From Shinella zoogloeoides (lineage in GTDB: Bacteria; Pseudomonadota; Alphaproteobacteria; Rhizobiales; Rhizobiaceae): a stretch of 64,000 bases of DNA. Position numbers and translations under genes: made by a program. The stretch is from the NCBI RefSeq assembly GCF_022682305.1, contig NZ_CP093528.1, positions 3,655,501 to 3,719,500 of the forward strand, in the 5' to 3' direction. This document shows positions 8,376 to 18,192 of this stretch, in pieces; the first letter of the stretch is position 1, and each line of letters starts with the position of its first letter. A model generated the notes under the pieces. The model was not told the origin of the DNA. It made no database searches and saw only the letters and a list, made by a program, of their open reading frames with translations.

Positions 8376-8379
8376 CTAG
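8339..8379. terminator. Perfect 19-bp inverted repeat overlapping the acetyltransferase stop codon
   Basis: Arms 8339-8357 and 8361-8379 are exact reverse complements (core CTAGAGTTTGTCAGGTTCA) with a 3-base loop. The TAG stop of the minus-strand acetyltransferase gene lies inside the right arm. The hairpin may block convergent transcripts from both genes, though neither side has a long T-tract. It shares its arm sequence with the 21-bp tandem repeat. Confidence 0.7.
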
Positions 8380-9647
8380 CGCCGCGCCAGTGAGCGGATT
8401 TTTTCGCGCAGCAGCCGCGCCACATTGCGGGTGTTGCGATAGAGATGGAGCTGCGTCGCCACCTGCCGCACGTCGCGGTCGCGGTTCTGCTGCAGGCCGA
8501 TGACCAGCGTGCCCATGTCCTCGCGCTCTTCCCAGAAGCGGCTCATCACCGGATGGTCCGGCACGGCGCAGGAATCGGACCGGACGATATTGGCGTCGTC
8601 GAGATGCCATTCGGTCAGCTCCGCCAGGAGCAGCTTGCCCGGCGAATATTTCGCGAACTCCTCGTCGAAGGCCGTCTTCCACGTATAGGCCTCGCCGCCC
8701 GTCAGGAAGACGACCATGGAGGCGATGGCGCGGCCGTCGAGATCGAGCGTGTGGATGCGCACGCCGTCGGTCTCGGCCAGATTGGTGATCGCCTCGCGGG
8801 CGAAGGCGGCGCGGTAGCGGTCGTTGATCATCGCCGTGCGGCCGCGGCCCTTCCAGCCGGAGGCCTCCAGCAGCAGGAACTCCTCCATGCGCAAGCGGAT
8901 ATCGGCCGGCTGGCGGGCGACGTTGTAGCTGAGCATGCCGAGCTGATCGAGCTTTCGCCACTGGCGGCGCAGCTCTCGGAAATGCTCCGGCGATATGGCG
9001 TGCTGGAGATAGGTCTGGCCGTCGAGCAGGCTTTCCAGCATCGGCCGGCGATAGGTGTCGGTGACCGTGACGGGAAGGTTGCGGCCGATCGCGACGGCGC
9101 GGATCAACTGCGCGAAGGGACCGTCGAGGCGAAGATCGGGCAGGACGAGGATCGGCGGCAGGCCGGCGCTCCCGCCACCCAGCACATCCAGCAGGTTGTC
9201 GAGCGTTTCGGCGGCGTCCTCGGCGTCGACGAGCGGCGTGCCGAGCGGGCCGAAGGGATTCGACCAGACGCGCAGGATGCTGGAGCCGATGGAAAAACCC
9301 GGCTTTTCAATGGAGAACGGCATCAGGAAGCGAAGGCGGCTGCGCCCCGCTGCCTCGTCGCGGATGACGGCAAGGCGCACTGTGCGGTCCTCGAGCCGCG
9401 GCATGGCGGGCGCAAGGAACCGGCCGGTGAAGAACACGTTCGGCTCCATGACGCGGTTCGACAGGAAGTCCAGCTCCTGCTGCAGCTCGTAGCCGGCCGT
9501 CGCCGGATAGAGGGCGAGCGAGCGGCCCGGCTTGCCGGTGGCGATGCGCTGGTCGGCCGGCGGCTGCGCCAGCGGGGCTGCCGGCGGGATAGCGGCCTGG
9601 GCGCGCCCGCCCGCAAGCGCATGGTCGAAGCCGTGGCTATCGGTCAT
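8376..9647 (-). CDS. GNAT-fold acetyltransferase of the BioF2/CelD (Acetyltransf_6) type
   Basis: A 423-residue protein whose C-terminal half carries the double GNAT-like fold seen in CelD and BioF2-type proteins: REAITNLAETDGVRIHTLDL, then IASMVVFLTGGEAYTWKTAFD, then KYSPGKLLLAELTEWHL. Such enzymes are usually found with polysaccharide export or cellulose genes, where they acylate sugars or lipid carriers. Here the start overlaps the flippase gene by 11 bases on the same strand, which fits an envelope polysaccharide role. The first 50 residues are Ala/Pro-rich and probably disordered. The stop codon lies in a 19-bp inverted repeat. Confidence 0.8.
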   Translation of the reverse strand: MTDSHGFDHALAGGRAQAAIPPAAPLAQPPADQRIATGKPGRSLALYPATAGYELQQELDFLSNRVMEPNVFFTGRFLAPAMPRLEDRTVRLAVIRDEAAGRSRLRFLMPFSIEKPGFSIGSSILRVWSNPFGPLGTPLVDAEDAAETLDNLLDVLGGGSAGLPPILVLPDLRLDGPFAQLIRAVAIGRNLPVTVTDTYRRPMLESLLDGQTYLQHAISPEHFRELRRQWRKLDQLGMLSYNVARQPADIRLRMEEFLLLEASGWKGRGRTAMINDRYRAAFAREAITNLAETDGVRIHTLDLDGRAIASMVVFLTGGEAYTWKTAFDEEFAKYSPGKLLLAELTEWHLDDANIVRSDSCAVPDHPVMSRFWEEREDMGTLVIGLQQNRDRDVRQVATQLHLYRNTRNVARLLREKIRSLARR

Positions 9648-11058
9648 GGTGGTCCATCCCGTTGGTAAGGCTTGCCGTCACCGGATTGGCGAAGGCGAAG
9701 AGAATGATAGAGAGCTTGCCGCGCACCGCGATATGCAGGAGCACCGCCTCCACGACCATGGCGCTGGCCGTGGCGATGGCGGCGCCCGTCAAGCCGAAGA
9801 GCGGAATGAGCGTGACGTTGAAGAGGATGTTGGCGGCGAGCGCCACGGCATAGACGGCGACGCAGAACCGCTGTTCCCCGGCCATGGTGAGCAGCACCTC
9901 GCCGGGGCCGACCAGCGCCTTGGCGAGAATGCCGGCCAGAAGGATCGCCATCAGGCTGTGGCCGGCCGTGAAGGCCGGGCCGAACAGCGACAGGAGGACA
10001 TGGCCGAGCGCCAGCACGGCAAGCCCGACGGCAAGCGACGGCCAGAAGCTCCAGCGCACCGTCTCGCCGGCAAAGCGCGCCAGCGCCGCCCGGTCGCCGG
10101 AGGCGAACAGGGCCGAAAAGCGCGGAGCAGCCGCCGCCTTCACCGAGAAGAAGACGAAATGCACCAGCGCCATGGTCTTGGCCGCCGCGAAATAGATCGC
10201 GACGCTCTCCGGATCGAGGAAGATGCCGACGACCAGCACATCCGAATTGGTCAGCAGGAAGCTGAACCCCTCGATGAGGAAGATCGGCAGCGCCGCCTTG
10301 ATCCAGAGGGAGATTTCAACCTTTCGAGGCCCCGGAACATAGCGCGTGCCGAGCCGTCGCACGATATTGATGAACTGCACGACGGTGGTCAGATAGGTGG
10401 CGGCCAGCGCCGCGACCATCGCGGTCTGCGCCGTATGCGGCTCATCCAGCCACATCGCCAGAACCATGAAGACGAGGATCAGCAGAGGGCGGATGATATA
10501 GGTGGGGCTGAGCGCCACGAGCGCCCAGCTATGGGCGCGGGCGGTGCTGTCCAGCACGTCGCCGAGCGCGATCATCGGCATGCAGAAGAGGCCGATGAAC
10601 AGCGGTATGACATAGTAGTCGGAGAAGGCCCCATGGAAAAGCCAGAGGCAGAGGAAGCCGGCCGCCGCCAGCACCGTGGAGGACAGCATGGCGAAGACGC
10701 GCGCCGTGGAAATGAGGCCGCGGATTTCCGCATGGGCGTTTCGCCCGGCATAATCCGGCAGGAAGCGAACGACGGTGGTGTGAAAGCCGAGGCAGGACAG
10801 GTCGCCGCAGATGACGACGAGCGCCCAGGCGAAGACGAAGACGCCATACTCGAACTCCCCCATCATGCGGGCGAGAACGATCTGCGAAAGGAAGGCGATG
10901 GCCGCGCTGACGACGCGGATGGCGAAGGTGACGAGCGCCATGCGCTGCGCGCGATTGCGCGGATCGTCGCTGGCGAGCGCGCGCAGGAACGGTTCCGCCT
11001 TGCCGCGCAGGCCCGCGGGCAGCAACCTCTCCGCCGACTGTATGACCGCCATGAACAC
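9637..11058 (-). CDS. Polysaccharide flippase (Wzx/MATE-like lipopolysaccharide biosynthesis protein)
   Basis: An integral membrane protein of 473 residues with about 12 to 14 hydrophobic segments spread over its length and the N-terminal signature FLSQIVLARMMGEFEYGVFVFAW cut short here as SQIVLARMMGEFEYG, typical of the oligosaccharyl-lipid flippase family. These proteins move lipid-linked sugars across the inner membrane for O-antigen, capsule or exopolysaccharide. It is followed on the same strand, with an 11-base overlap, by a GNAT-fold acetyltransferase. No glycosyltransferases are adjacent, so the polymer is unknown. Confidence 0.85.
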   Translation of the reverse strand: MFMAVIQSAERLLPAGLRGKAEPFLRALASDDPRNRAQRMALVTFAIRVVSAAIAFLSQIVLARMMGEFEYGVFVFAWALVVICGDLSCLGFHTTVVRFLPDYAGRNAHAEIRGLISTARVFAMLSSTVLAAAGFLCLWLFHGAFSDYYVIPLFIGLFCMPMIALGDVLDSTARAHSWALVALSPTYIIRPLLILVFMVLAMWLDEPHTAQTAMVAALAATYLTTVVQFINIVRRLGTRYVPGPRKVEISLWIKAALPIFLIEGFSFLLTNSDVLVVGIFLDPESVAIYFAAAKTMALVHFVFFSVKAAAAPRFSALFASGDRAALARFAGETVRWSFWPSLAVGLAVLALGHVLLSLFGPAFTAGHSLMAILLAGILAKALVGPGEVLLTMAGEQRFCVAVYAVALAANILFNVTLIPLFGLTGAAIATASAMVVEAVLLHIAVRGKLSIILFAFANPVTASLTNGMDHHDR

Positions 11059-11154
11059 AGGAACCCGAACGCTACGCAGGACTGAACGAGCGCCAGTCTT
11101 GTCAGATCAGGGTTAACAAACGGTTGGATGGACTGCCGCGCGGGGCCTCGCCCG

Positions 11155-11184
11155 TAAAGAAAATGCCGCCCGGAGGCGGCATTT
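11155..11184 (-). terminator. Rho-independent terminator of secA
   Basis: On the minus strand, just after the secA stop, AAATGCCGCC and GGCGGCATTT form a perfect 10-bp stem with a 4-base loop, followed by TTTTCTTT. Confidence 0.9.
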
Positions 11185-11195
11185 CAGAGTGCGCG

Positions 11196-13910
11196 TCACG
11201 CCTGCTCGAAGGCGCCGTGGCAATGCTTATATTTCTTGCCGGAACCGCAGGGGCAAGGCTCGTTGCGCGCGATGCGGCCCCAGGTCGCGGGGTCGTTCGG
11301 GTCGCGGTCCTCGACGGCGACGGCCATGAAGCCGCTGCCTTCGCCGAAATCGTCCTCGCCGGTCGTGCCGTCGATGTGATGGCCTTCCATTTCCGGCGGC
11401 ACCGGCGCGGGCGCATCGGCGGCCTGGCGCACCAGCTCGACGCGCATCAGCTGCGCGGTCACGGTCTGGCGCAGGTTCGCCAGCAGCGCCTGGAACAGTT
11501 CGAAGGCCTCGGCCTTGTATTCCTGCAGCGGATCGCGCTGGGCATAGCCGCGGAAGCCGATGACGGAGCGCAGGTGATCGAGATTGACGATATGCTCGCG
11601 CCACAGGTGGTCCAGCGTCTGGAGCAGCACCGAGCGCTCGACATAGGTCATGATCTCGGGGCCGAAGCGTTCCGCGCGATCCTGCGCCGCCGCATCGGCA
11701 GCCGTCCGCAGGCGCTCCAGGATATCCTTCTCGTCGATGCCCTCTTCCGCCGCCCAGGCGTCGATCGGCAGGTCGAGATTGAGCTGTTCGAGAACGCCAT
11801 GCTTCAGGCCGGCGACGTCCCACTGCTCCGCATAGGCGTTTTCCGGAATGTTCAGGCGCACGAGGTTTTCGACCACCTCATGGCGCATGTCGCCGACGAT
11901 TTCCGACAGATTCTCGCCGTCCATCAGCTCGATGCGCTGCTCGAAGATGACCTTGCGCTGGTCGTTGAGAACGTCGTCGTATTTCAGGAGGTTCTTGCGG
12001 ATATCGAAGTTGCGCGCCTCGACCTTCTTCTGCGCGCGTTCCAGCGCCTTGTTGATCCAGGGATGGACGATGGCCTCGCCTTCCTTGAGACCCAGCTTCT
12101 GCAGCATGGAATCCATGCGCTCGGAGCCGAAGATGCGCATCAGGTCGTCCTGCAGCGACAGGAAGAACTTCGAGCGGCCCGGGTCGCCCTGACGGCCGGA
12201 GCGGCCGCGAAGCTGGTTGTCGATACGGCGGCTTTCGTGGCGCTCGGTGGCAAGGACGTAGAGGCCGCCAGCGGCGAGCGCCTGTTCCTTCAGCTTCTTC
12301 ACCTCGGCGATGATGGCGTCGCGCTTGGCGTCGCGCGCGGCACCCGGCTCCATCTCGGCAAGCTCGCGCTCAAGCCGCATCTCGACGTTGCCGCCGAGCT
12401 GGATGTCCGTGCCGCGGCCGGCCATGTTGGTGGCGATGGTGACGGCGCCGGGAACACCGGCCTGCGCCACGATATAGGCTTCCTGCTCGTGGTAGCGGGC
12501 GTTCAGCACCTGGAAGTCCTTGAAGCCGGACTTCTTGAGCAGTTCGGCCAGAAGCTCGGACTTCTCGATGGACGTCGTGCCGACGAGGATCGGCTGGCCC
12601 TTCTCGCGCGCCGCCTTGATCTCCTCGATGATCGCCTTGTACTTCTCTTCCGCCGTCCGGTAGACCTCATCGTCCTCGTCGATACGCTGGATCGGCAGGT
12701 TGGTCGGCACTTCCACGACCTCGAGGCCGTAGATGTTGCCGAATTCCTCGGCTTCCGTCGAGGCCGTGCCGGTCATGCCGCCGAGCTTGGAATACATGCG
12801 GAAATAGTTCTGGAAGGTGATCGAGGCCAGCGTCTGGTTTTCCGGCTGGATCGTGACCTTTTCCTTGGCTTCCAGCGCCTGGTGCTGGCCTTCCGAATAA
12901 CGGCGACCCGGCATCATGCGGCCGGTGAATTCGTCAATGATGACGATTTCGTCGTTGCGGACGATGTAGTCCTTGTCGCGGGTGAAGAGCTTGTGGGCCT
13001 TCAGCGCGTTGTTGATGTGGTGAACGATGGCGACGTTCTCCACGTCGTAGAGCGACTCGCCCTTGAGAAGACCTGCCTGGCGCAGCAGGTTTTCGAGCTT
13101 CTCCGTGCCGATTTCGGAGAAGTTGGCGGAGCGCTGCTTCTCGTCGATCTCGTAGTCGGCCTCGTCCAGCAGCGGAATGTAGGCGTCGATGGTGGTGTAG
13201 AGGTCCGAGCGGTCGTCGAGCGGGCCGGAGATGATCAGCGGCGTGCGCGCCTCGTCGACGAGGATCGAGTCCACTTCGTCGACGATGGCGAAGAAGTGGC
13301 CGCGCTGGACCATCTGGCTGCGCTCGTACTTCATGTTGTCGCGCAGATAGTCAAAGCCGAGTTCGTTGTTCGTCGCGTAGGTGATGTCCGAGGCGTAGGC
13401 CGCGCGGCGCTGGTCGTCGTCGAGGCCATGCACGATGACGCCGGTCGAAAGGCCGAGAAAGCCGTAGATCTTGCCCATCAGGCCGCTGTCGCGGGAGGCG
13501 AGGTAATCGTTGACCGTCACGACATGCGTGCCCTTGCCGGCCAGCGCGTTGAGATAGACGGGCAGCGTCGCGACGAGCGTCTTGCCTTCGCCGGTCTTCA
13601 TTTCGGCGATCGACTTCTCGTGAAGGATCATGCCGCCGATGAGCTGGACGTCGAAGGGACGAAGGCCGAGAACGCGGAAGGCCGCCTCGCGGGCGACGGC
13701 GAAGGCCGGCACCAGGAGGTCGTCCAGCGTCTTGCCGGCTGCGAGCTGTTCGCGGAATTCGACGGTCTTGGCGCGCAGCGCCTCGTCGGAGAGCGCCTTG
13801 ATCTCGGGTTCCAGCGCGTTGATCGCATCGACGCGGGATTTATAGGAACGGACGCGGCGATCGTTGGAGGAGCCGAACAACTTGCGGGCAATGCCGCCGA
13901 GGCTGACCAT
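11196..13910 (-). CDS. secA: Preprotein translocase ATPase SecA
   Basis: SecA drives unfolded preproteins through the SecYEG channel using ATP. All expected parts are present in 904 residues: Walker A region [31 protein letters not shown], the preprotein cross-linking domain, the second helicase half with [14 protein letters not shown] and [11 protein letters not shown], and a C-terminal zinc-binding tail [17 protein letters not shown] that binds SecB and lipid. It is transcribed away from the divergent periplasmic foldase gene, a pairing that joins export with folding of exported proteins. A strong terminator follows. Confidence 0.98.
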   Translation of the reverse strand: MVSLGGIARKLFGSSNDRRVRSYKSRVDAINALEPEIKALSDEALRAKTVEFREQLAAGKTLDDLLVPAFAVAREAAFRVLGLRPFDVQLIGGMILHEKSIAEMKTGEGKTLVATLPVYLNALAGKGTHVVTVNDYLASRDSGLMGKIYGFLGLSTGVIVHGLDDDQRRAAYASDITYATNNELGFDYLRDNMKYERSQMVQRGHFFAIVDEVDSILVDEARTPLIISGPLDDRSDLYTTIDAYIPLLDEADYEIDEKQRSANFSEIGTEKLENLLRQAGLLKGESLYDVENVAIVHHINNALKAHKLFTRDKDYIVRNDEIVIIDEFTGRMMPGRRYSEGQHQALEAKEKVTIQPENQTLASITFQNYFRMYSKLGGMTGTASTEAEEFGNIYGLEVVEVPTNLPIQRIDEDDEVYRTAEEKYKAIIEEIKAAREKGQPILVGTTSIEKSELLAELLKKSGFKDFQVLNARYHEQEAYIVAQAGVPGAVTIATNMAGRGTDIQLGGNVEMRLERELAEMEPGAARDAKRDAIIAEVKKLKEQALAAGGLYVLATERHESRRIDNQLRGRSGRQGDPGRSKFFLSLQDDLMRIFGSERMDSMLQKLGLKEGEAIVHPWINKALERAQKKVEARNFDIRKNLLKYDDVLNDQRKVIFEQRIELMDGENLSEIVGDMRHEVVENLVRLNIPENAYAEQWDVAGLKHGVLEQLNLDLPIDAWAAEEGIDEKDILERLRTAADAAAQDRAERFGPEIMTYVERSVLLQTLDHLWREHIVNLDHLRSVIGFRGYAQRDPLQEYKAEAFELFQALLANLRQTVTAQLMRVELVRQAADAPAPVPPEMEGHHIDGTTGEDDFGEGSGFMAVAVEDRDPNDPATWGRIARNEPCPCGSGKKYKHCHGAFEQA

Positions 13911-14147
13911 CAGAATGGTCCTTTCTTTATGGGCGCCCGGCGCGTGACGGGCCGCACGATAATTGCGCGCAAAGCCGTGAAACGCCCGGAAACTGTTCTG
14001 GACGCGGGATTGCGTGACAGATAAGAGGGGGGTCGAATGATGTCAACGGCTCTGACGGTTGCACAACTGCCACATTCTGGTGGTGTTGAACCGTCCGGCA
14101 CCGGATATCGACCCGATTCCGGCGAGGATGTGAAAGGTCTTTTCGTA

Positions 14148-15047
14148 ATGTTCAAGTACAGCAAGCTCGCGGCAGTCGCCCTGATCGCGATCGCCGCAGC
14201 CAGCAGCAATGTTCGCGCAGAAGATGCTCCGGCCGATCCGGTCATCGCCAAGGTCGGCGCCGTCGAGATCCACGAATCGGAGCTGAAGCTCGCGATCGCC
14301 GGCCTCGACCCGCAGCTCGCCAACCTGCCGGACGACCAGAAGCGCGTCGCCGCCCTCTCCTCCATCATCGACGTCAAGCTGCTCGCGGCCGACGCCGACA
14401 AGGAAGGCCTGAAGGACAGCGCCGACTTCAAGCAGCGCCTCGCCTTCCTCACGGACCGCGAGTTGCACAACGCCTACTTCAAGAAGCACGTCGTCGATGC
14501 CGTTACCCCGGAAGAGGTGAAGGCGCGCTACGAGAAGGAAATCGCCGCGATCACGCCGGAAGACGAAATCCGCGCCCGCCACATCCTCGTCAAGACCGAG
14601 GAAGAGGCCAAGGCCATCATCAAGGATCTCGACGCCGGCAAGGACTTCGTTGAAATCGCCAAGGAAAAGTCGACCGACCCGAACAAGTCGGAAGGCGGCG
14701 ACCTCGGCTATTTCTCCAAGGGCCGCATGGTTCCGGAGTTCGAAGCAGCCGCTTTCGCGCTTGAAAAGGGCGCCTATTCCAAGGAGCCGGTGAAGACGCA
14801 GTTCGGCTTCCACGTCATCAAGGTCGAGGACAAGCGCAAGCAGCAGCCCCCGGCGCTGGACCAGGTCGAACCGCAGGTTCGCCAGCTTGTCATGCGCGAC
14901 AAGTATCTGGAGCTTCTGGAGAAGGCCAAGGCCGCCGCTCCGATCGACATCCAGGACGCCACGCTGAAGACCGCCTATGACGCCGTGAACAAGCCGGTCG
15001 CCGAAGGTGAAGGCGAAGCCGCCCCGGCAGCGGAAGGCCAGCAGTAA
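14148..15047 (+). CDS. Periplasmic parvulin-type peptidyl-prolyl cis-trans isomerase
   Basis: A foldase for exported proteins. The chosen ATG gives a clear signal peptide ([20 protein letters not shown], cleavage after VRA) and has AAAGG 10 bases upstream; the frame is open further upstream to 14037 but without leader or ribosome site. A SurA-like N-terminal helical part is followed by a parvulin domain (about residues 140-240) with [33 protein letters not shown] and [13 protein letters not shown]. The C-terminus is Ala/Glu-rich. About 299 residues, normal for the rhizobial protein. It is divergent from secA and ends at a good terminator. Confidence 0.9.
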   Translation: MFKYSKLAAVALIAIAAASSNVRAEDAPADPVIAKVGAVEIHESELKLAIAGLDPQLANLPDDQKRVAALSSIIDVKLLAADADKEGLKDSADFKQRLAFLTDRELHNAYFKKHVVDAVTPEEVKARYEKEIAAITPEDEIRARHILVKTEEEAKAIIKDLDAGKDFVEIAKEKSTDPNKSEGGDLGYFSKGRMVPEFEAAAFALEKGAYSKEPVKTQFGFHVIKVEDKRKQQPPALDQVEPQVRQLVMRDKYLELLEKAKAAAPIDIQDATLKTAYDAVNKPVAEGEGEAAPAAEGQQ

Positions 15048-15056
15048 AACGACTTT

Positions 15057-15085
15057 GGCCCGGCGCTTCCCGCCGGGCCTTTCTT
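15057..15085 (+). terminator. Rho-independent terminator between PPIase and argJ
   Basis: GGCCCGGCG and CGCCGGGCC form a perfect 9-bp stem around CTTCC, followed by TTTCTT. It lies 10 bases after the PPIase stop. Confidence 0.88.
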
Positions 15086-15102
15086 CACGCAGGAAACAAA
15101 CG

Positions 15103-16341
15103 ATGTCCGGTTCGATCTCCCCGCTCGCTCCCAAAACCTATGCCGACATGCCGCCGCTGCGCGGCGTGCGCATGGCGACCGCCGCCGCCGGGATCAAGTA
15201 CAAGAACCGGACCGACGTGCTGATGATGGTCTTCGACCGCCCCGCGACGGTGGCGGGCGTCCTCACGCGCTCCAAATGCCCCTCCGCCCCGGTCGATTTC
15301 TGCCGCGCCAACCTTCCGGGCGGCGTCGCGCGCGCCGTCGTGGTCAATTCCGGCAATGCGAATGCCTTTACCGGCCGCAAGGGCCGCGAATCGACGAAGA
15401 TGACCGCGGAAGCTGCCGCAAAGGCCATCGGCTGCAGCGAGGGTGAAGTCTTCCTCGCATCCACCGGCGTCATCGGCGAACCGCTCGACGCCACGAAATT
15501 CTCCGGCGTGCTCGACAGCCTCGCCGCCTCCGGCACCGAGGACTTCTGGTTCGAAGCCGCCAAGGCGATCATGACGACGGACACCTATCCGAAGGTCGCC
15601 ACGCGCACCGCCGCGCTTGGCGGCGTCACCGTCACCATCAACGGCATCGCCAAGGGCGCCGGCATGATCGCGCCCGACATGGCGACCATGCTCTCCTTCG
15701 TCGTCACCGATGCCGACATTCCCGCCGCCGTGCTGCAATCCCTGCTTTCGGCCGGCGTCGGCCCGACCTTCAATTCCGTGACCGTCGACAGCGACACCTC
15801 GACCTCCGACACGCTGATGCTGTTCGCCACCGGCGCCGCCGCGACCGACGGCCAGAAGCCCGTGACGGCCGACGATGCCACGCTCGACGGCTTCCGCGCC
15901 GCCCTGAACGACCTTCTGCGCGATCTCGCCCTTCAGGTCGTTCGCGACGGCGAAGGCGCGCGCAAGATGGTGGAGATCACCGTGGAAGGCGCAGAGAACG
16001 ACGAAGCGGCCAAGCGCATCGCGCTTTCCATCGCCAATTCGCCGCTGGTCAAGACCGCCGTCGCCGGCGAGGACGCCAACTGGGGCCGCATCGTCATGGC
16101 TGTCGGCAAGTCCGGCGAGATGGCCGACCGCGACCGCCTCGCCATCTGGTTCGGCGACGTGCGCGTCGCCGTCGACGGCGAGCGTGATCCGGCCTATTCC
16201 GAGGCCGCCGCCACCGCCGTCATGAAGCGCGAGGACATTCCGGTGCGTGTCGAGATCGGCCTTGGCAAGGGCCGCGCGACGGTGTGGACCTGCGACCTCA
16301 CCAAGGAATATGTCGAGATCAACGGCGACTACCGCAGCTAA
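15103..16341 (+). CDS. argJ: Bifunctional ornithine acetyltransferase / N-acetylglutamate synthase
   Basis: ArgJ transfers the acetyl group of N-acetylornithine to glutamate, recycling it in arginine synthesis, and can also acetylate glutamate from acetyl-CoA. The protein (412 residues from this ATG, with AGGAAAC upstream) contains the self-cleavage and nucleophile site [15 protein letters not shown], the Thr of MATML being the catalytic residue exposed after cleavage into two chains. Other family blocks are [12 protein letters not shown] and [10 protein letters not shown]. The frame extends upstream into the PPIase gene but the terminator between them argues for this start. A GNAT and mutT follow. 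Confidence 0.97.
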   Translation: MSGSISPLAPKTYADMPPLRGVRMATAAAGIKYKNRTDVLMMVFDRPATVAGVLTRSKCPSAPVDFCRANLPGGVARAVVVNSGNANAFTGRKGRESTKMTAEAAAKAIGCSEGEVFLASTGVIGEPLDATKFSGVLDSLAASGTEDFWFEAAKAIMTTDTYPKVATRTAALGGVTVTINGIAKGAGMIAPDMATMLSFVVTDADIPAAVLQSLLSAGVGPTFNSVTVDSDTSTSDTLMLFATGAAATDGQKPVTADDATLDGFRAALNDLLRDLALQVVRDGEGARKMVEITVEGAENDEAAKRIALSIANSPLVKTAVAGEDANWGRIVMAVGKSGEMADRDRLAIWFGDVRVAVDGERDPAYSEAAATAVMKREDIPVRVEIGLGKGRATVWTCDLTKEYVEINGDYRS

Positions 16342-16383
16342 AAGACCGGCGAATCCGTGACCCTTTCCGGACAGAAGACGACG

Positions 16384-17142
16384 ATGAGCGATCTCCCCAA
16401 AGTCCGGCGGCTCGAGGCCGTCGGTTTTCGTGCCTGGCCGGCGGCCACGGTTCAGTATGACGGAAGCTGGCTCTGCCGGCTGACCGCGGGCCACCCCTCG
16501 CGCCGGCTGAACTCGGTCAACCCGCTCGACCCGTCCGATACCCGCGACATCGCGATCCGCCTTGAAAAGGCGGCAAAGCGCTTCGCCGATTACGGCCGGC
16601 CGCTGCTCGTGCGCCAGACGCCGCTTGCGCCGCCGGAGCTGATCGCCTTCATGGACGAGGCCGGCTGGGCGAATGCCGGCCGGACCGCCGTCATGATGGC
16701 CGACCTCGCCAGCCTCCCGCGCGACGAGGGCCTCGATCACCTGCCGAGCCGCGATGTCGGCCGCTTCGTCGATGCGCGCATCCGCGTGGCCGGCGACGAC
16801 CCGGCGCTGAAGCCCGGCCTTACCGAGATCATCAACGCCATCAAGGCGGAAGCCGGCCTCTTCATCTTCGAGGAACCCGACTTCGGCCCGACCGCCGTGA
16901 CGATCGCCGTGCAGGACAACGACCTTGCCGGCATCCTCCAGCTCGGCGTCGCCGAAGAACGGCGCGGACAGGGCCTCGGCACCGCCATCCTGCATGCCAG
17001 CCTGCGCTGGGCCAAGCTCAAGGGCGCACGCAAGGCCTGGGTGCAGGTCGAGGCGGATAACGCCGCCGCCCGCGCGCTCTACAGCCGCGCCGGCTTTAAG
17101 GACGCCTACGAATACAGCTACCGGGGACCGAACGCGGCATGA
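16384..17142 (+). CDS. GNAT family N-acetyltransferase
   Basis: Two-part acetyltransferase of about 252 residues. The C-terminal GNAT domain (about 140-245) has the acetyl-CoA loop GVAEERRGQGLGTAIL and the following VQVEADNAAARALYSRAGF, both diagnostic. The N-terminal half (FRAWPAATVQYDGSWLCRLT) is conserved in rhizobial homologues. The frame opens at a GTG at 16357, but the ATG at 16384 (MSDLPKVRRLE) looks like the real start. It follows argJ by 42 bases and its stop overlaps the mutT start (ATGA), so the three genes are probably one transcript. Substrate unknown. Confidence 0.85.
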   Translation: MSDLPKVRRLEAVGFRAWPAATVQYDGSWLCRLTAGHPSRRLNSVNPLDPSDTRDIAIRLEKAAKRFADYGRPLLVRQTPLAPPELIAFMDEAGWANAGRTAVMMADLASLPRDEGLDHLPSRDVGRFVDARIRVAGDDPALKPGLTEIINAIKAEAGLFIFEEPDFGPTAVTIAVQDNDLAGILQLGVAEERRGQGLGTAILHASLRWAKLKGARKAWVQVEADNAAARALYSRAGFKDAYEYSYRGPNAA

Positions 17143-17561
17143 CCGAGACCGTTGCCAAACAGCGCCGCATCCTTCTCGTCGCCGCCTGCGCGCTGGTCGA
17201 TGCCGATGGCCGCATCCTTCTGGCGCAGCGCCCCGAAGGCAAGCAGCTCGCCGGCCTGTGGGAATTCCCCGGCGGCAAGGTGGAGCCGGGCGAGACGCCC
17301 GAGGAAACCCTGATCCGCGAGCTGGACGAGGAACTCGGCATCACCACGAAGATCCCCTGCCTTGCGCCGCTGACCTTCGCCAGCCACACCTATGACGACT
17401 TCCACCTGCTGATGCCGCTCTATGTCTGCCGGCGCTTCGAGGGCACCGCACAGGGCCGCGAGGGGCAGGCGATCAAGTGGGTGCGCCCGAAGGCGCTGCG
17501 CGACTATCCCATGCCGCCGGCCGACGAACCGCTCATCCCCTTCCTCATGGACCTTCTCTGA
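17139..17561 (+). CDS. mutT: 8-oxo-dGTP diphosphatase MutT (Nudix hydrolase)
   Basis: Removes oxidised dGTP from the nucleotide pool and so prevents A-to-C mutations. The Nudix box is complete: GGKVEPGETPEE then LIRELDEELGI, fitting GX5EX7REUXEEXGU. At 140 residues it is a normal MutT. The start ATG overlaps the GNAT stop by four bases. The C-terminus RPKALRDYPMPPADEPLIP is typical of MutT of Rhizobiales. No terminator is obvious after it. Confidence 0.93.
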   Translation: MTETVAKQRRILLVAACALVDADGRILLAQRPEGKQLAGLWEFPGGKVEPGETPEETLIRELDEELGITTKIPCLAPLTFASHTYDDFHLLMPLYVCRRFEGTAQGREGQAIKWVRPKALRDYPMPPADEPLIPFLMDLL

Positions 17562-17602
17562 GCGGGATAGCGAGGGATTTACCCTCAATTTTTCAGTCTC
17601 CG

Positions 17603-17617
17603 TTAAGCAAACGTTTA
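17603..17617. promoter_or_regulatory. Candidate CtrA-type site (TTAA-N7-TTTA)
   Basis: TTAA at 17603-17606 and TTTA at 17614-17617 with 7 bases between, one mismatch from the TTAA-N7-TTAA consensus of the cell-cycle regulator CtrA. It is upstream of a small membrane protein gene and an Flp pilin gene. Found by eye; weak alone. Confidence 0.3.
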
Positions 17618-17674
17618 GCACCCTCGTTCAAAGATTGGGTCTAACGTTGCAATGAATGCTTACGAGATCCTGTG

Positions 17675-17995
17675 ATGCGTGACGAAGACTTCTGGAAAGC
17701 CGTTCAGGAGAAGGATTTCACGCCGGCCGGCGACACCCGGACCGGTGCCCTCAATCTTGCCCTCCTTTTCGGTACAGCCGTGATCGCCCTGGCGCTGGTC
17801 CTGACCCCGGTCCTCTCCGCGAAGACCGACAAGCGCATGATCGCCAATGTGCCGGACGACTTCGACATGATCTCGACGGGTTCGATCCCGGCGGAAAGCG
17901 GCACCAAGCGCTATACCGTGCGCCGCAGCGTCCTGCAGGAAATGCCGGGCGCCGTCTGCATCGTCAACGGCAGTGAAACGGGCGGCGGCTGCTGA
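17675..17995 (+). CDS. Small single-span membrane protein upstream of the Flp pilin gene
   Basis: A 106-residue protein with one hydrophobic segment (about 27-47, LNLALLFGTAVIALALVLTP) and a C-terminal periplasmic part containing YTVRRSVLQEMPGAVCIVNG and ending in GGGC. I do not recognise a characterised family; similar short proteins next to flp genes occur in rhizobia. It ends 23 bases before the pilin gene on the same strand, so the two may be cotranscribed. A role in pilin handling is only inference. The codon before the ATG is GTG, so the start could be one residue earlier. Confidence 0.75.
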   Translation: MRDEDFWKAVQEKDFTPAGDTRTGALNLALLFGTAVIALALVLTPVLSAKTDKRMIANVPDDFDMISTGSIPAESGTKRYTVRRSVLQEMPGAVCIVNGSETGGGC

Positions 17996-18018
17996 ACGAG
18001 ACCCTTGGGAGAGCGGGA

Positions 18019-18192
18019 ATGATGCGATTTCTGAAGTCATTCCTCGCCGACGCCAAGGGCGCGACGGCCATCGAATACGGCCTGATGGCCGCCCTCGTCG
18101 CCGTCGGCCTGATCGTCGGCCTTTCCGCCCTGGGCGACAGCCTCGACAACACGTTCCAGATGTTGAGCGAAAGCCTCACACTGGAGGACTGA
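18019..18192 (+). CDS. Flp/Fap-type IVb pilin subunit
   Basis: A 57-residue prepilin: a short basic leader MMRFLKSFLADAKG, then ATAIEYGLMAALVAVGLIVG, the hydrophobic helix by which pilins assemble. Cleavage by the TadV-type prepilin peptidase is expected after the Gly, leaving Glu5 and Tyr6 of the mature protein as in all Flp pilins. The start could also be the next ATG at 18022. The stop codon is back to back with that of the convergent methyltransferase gene (TGATCA). No tad/cpa assembly genes are in the window, so this is an orphan pilin here. Confidence 0.92.
   Translation: MMRFLKSFLADAKGATAIEYGLMAALVAVGLIVGLSALGDSLDNTFQMLSESLTLED

Noticed and set aside
11124..14024. 966-codon open frame on the plus strand opposite secA
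   Set aside because: Mirror of the real secA gene caused by high-GC codon use; the product has no recognisable domain and SecA is certain.
15085..16995. 636-codon minus-strand frame opposite argJ and the GNAT gene
   Set aside because: Shadow frame; both plus-strand genes have clear active-site motifs.
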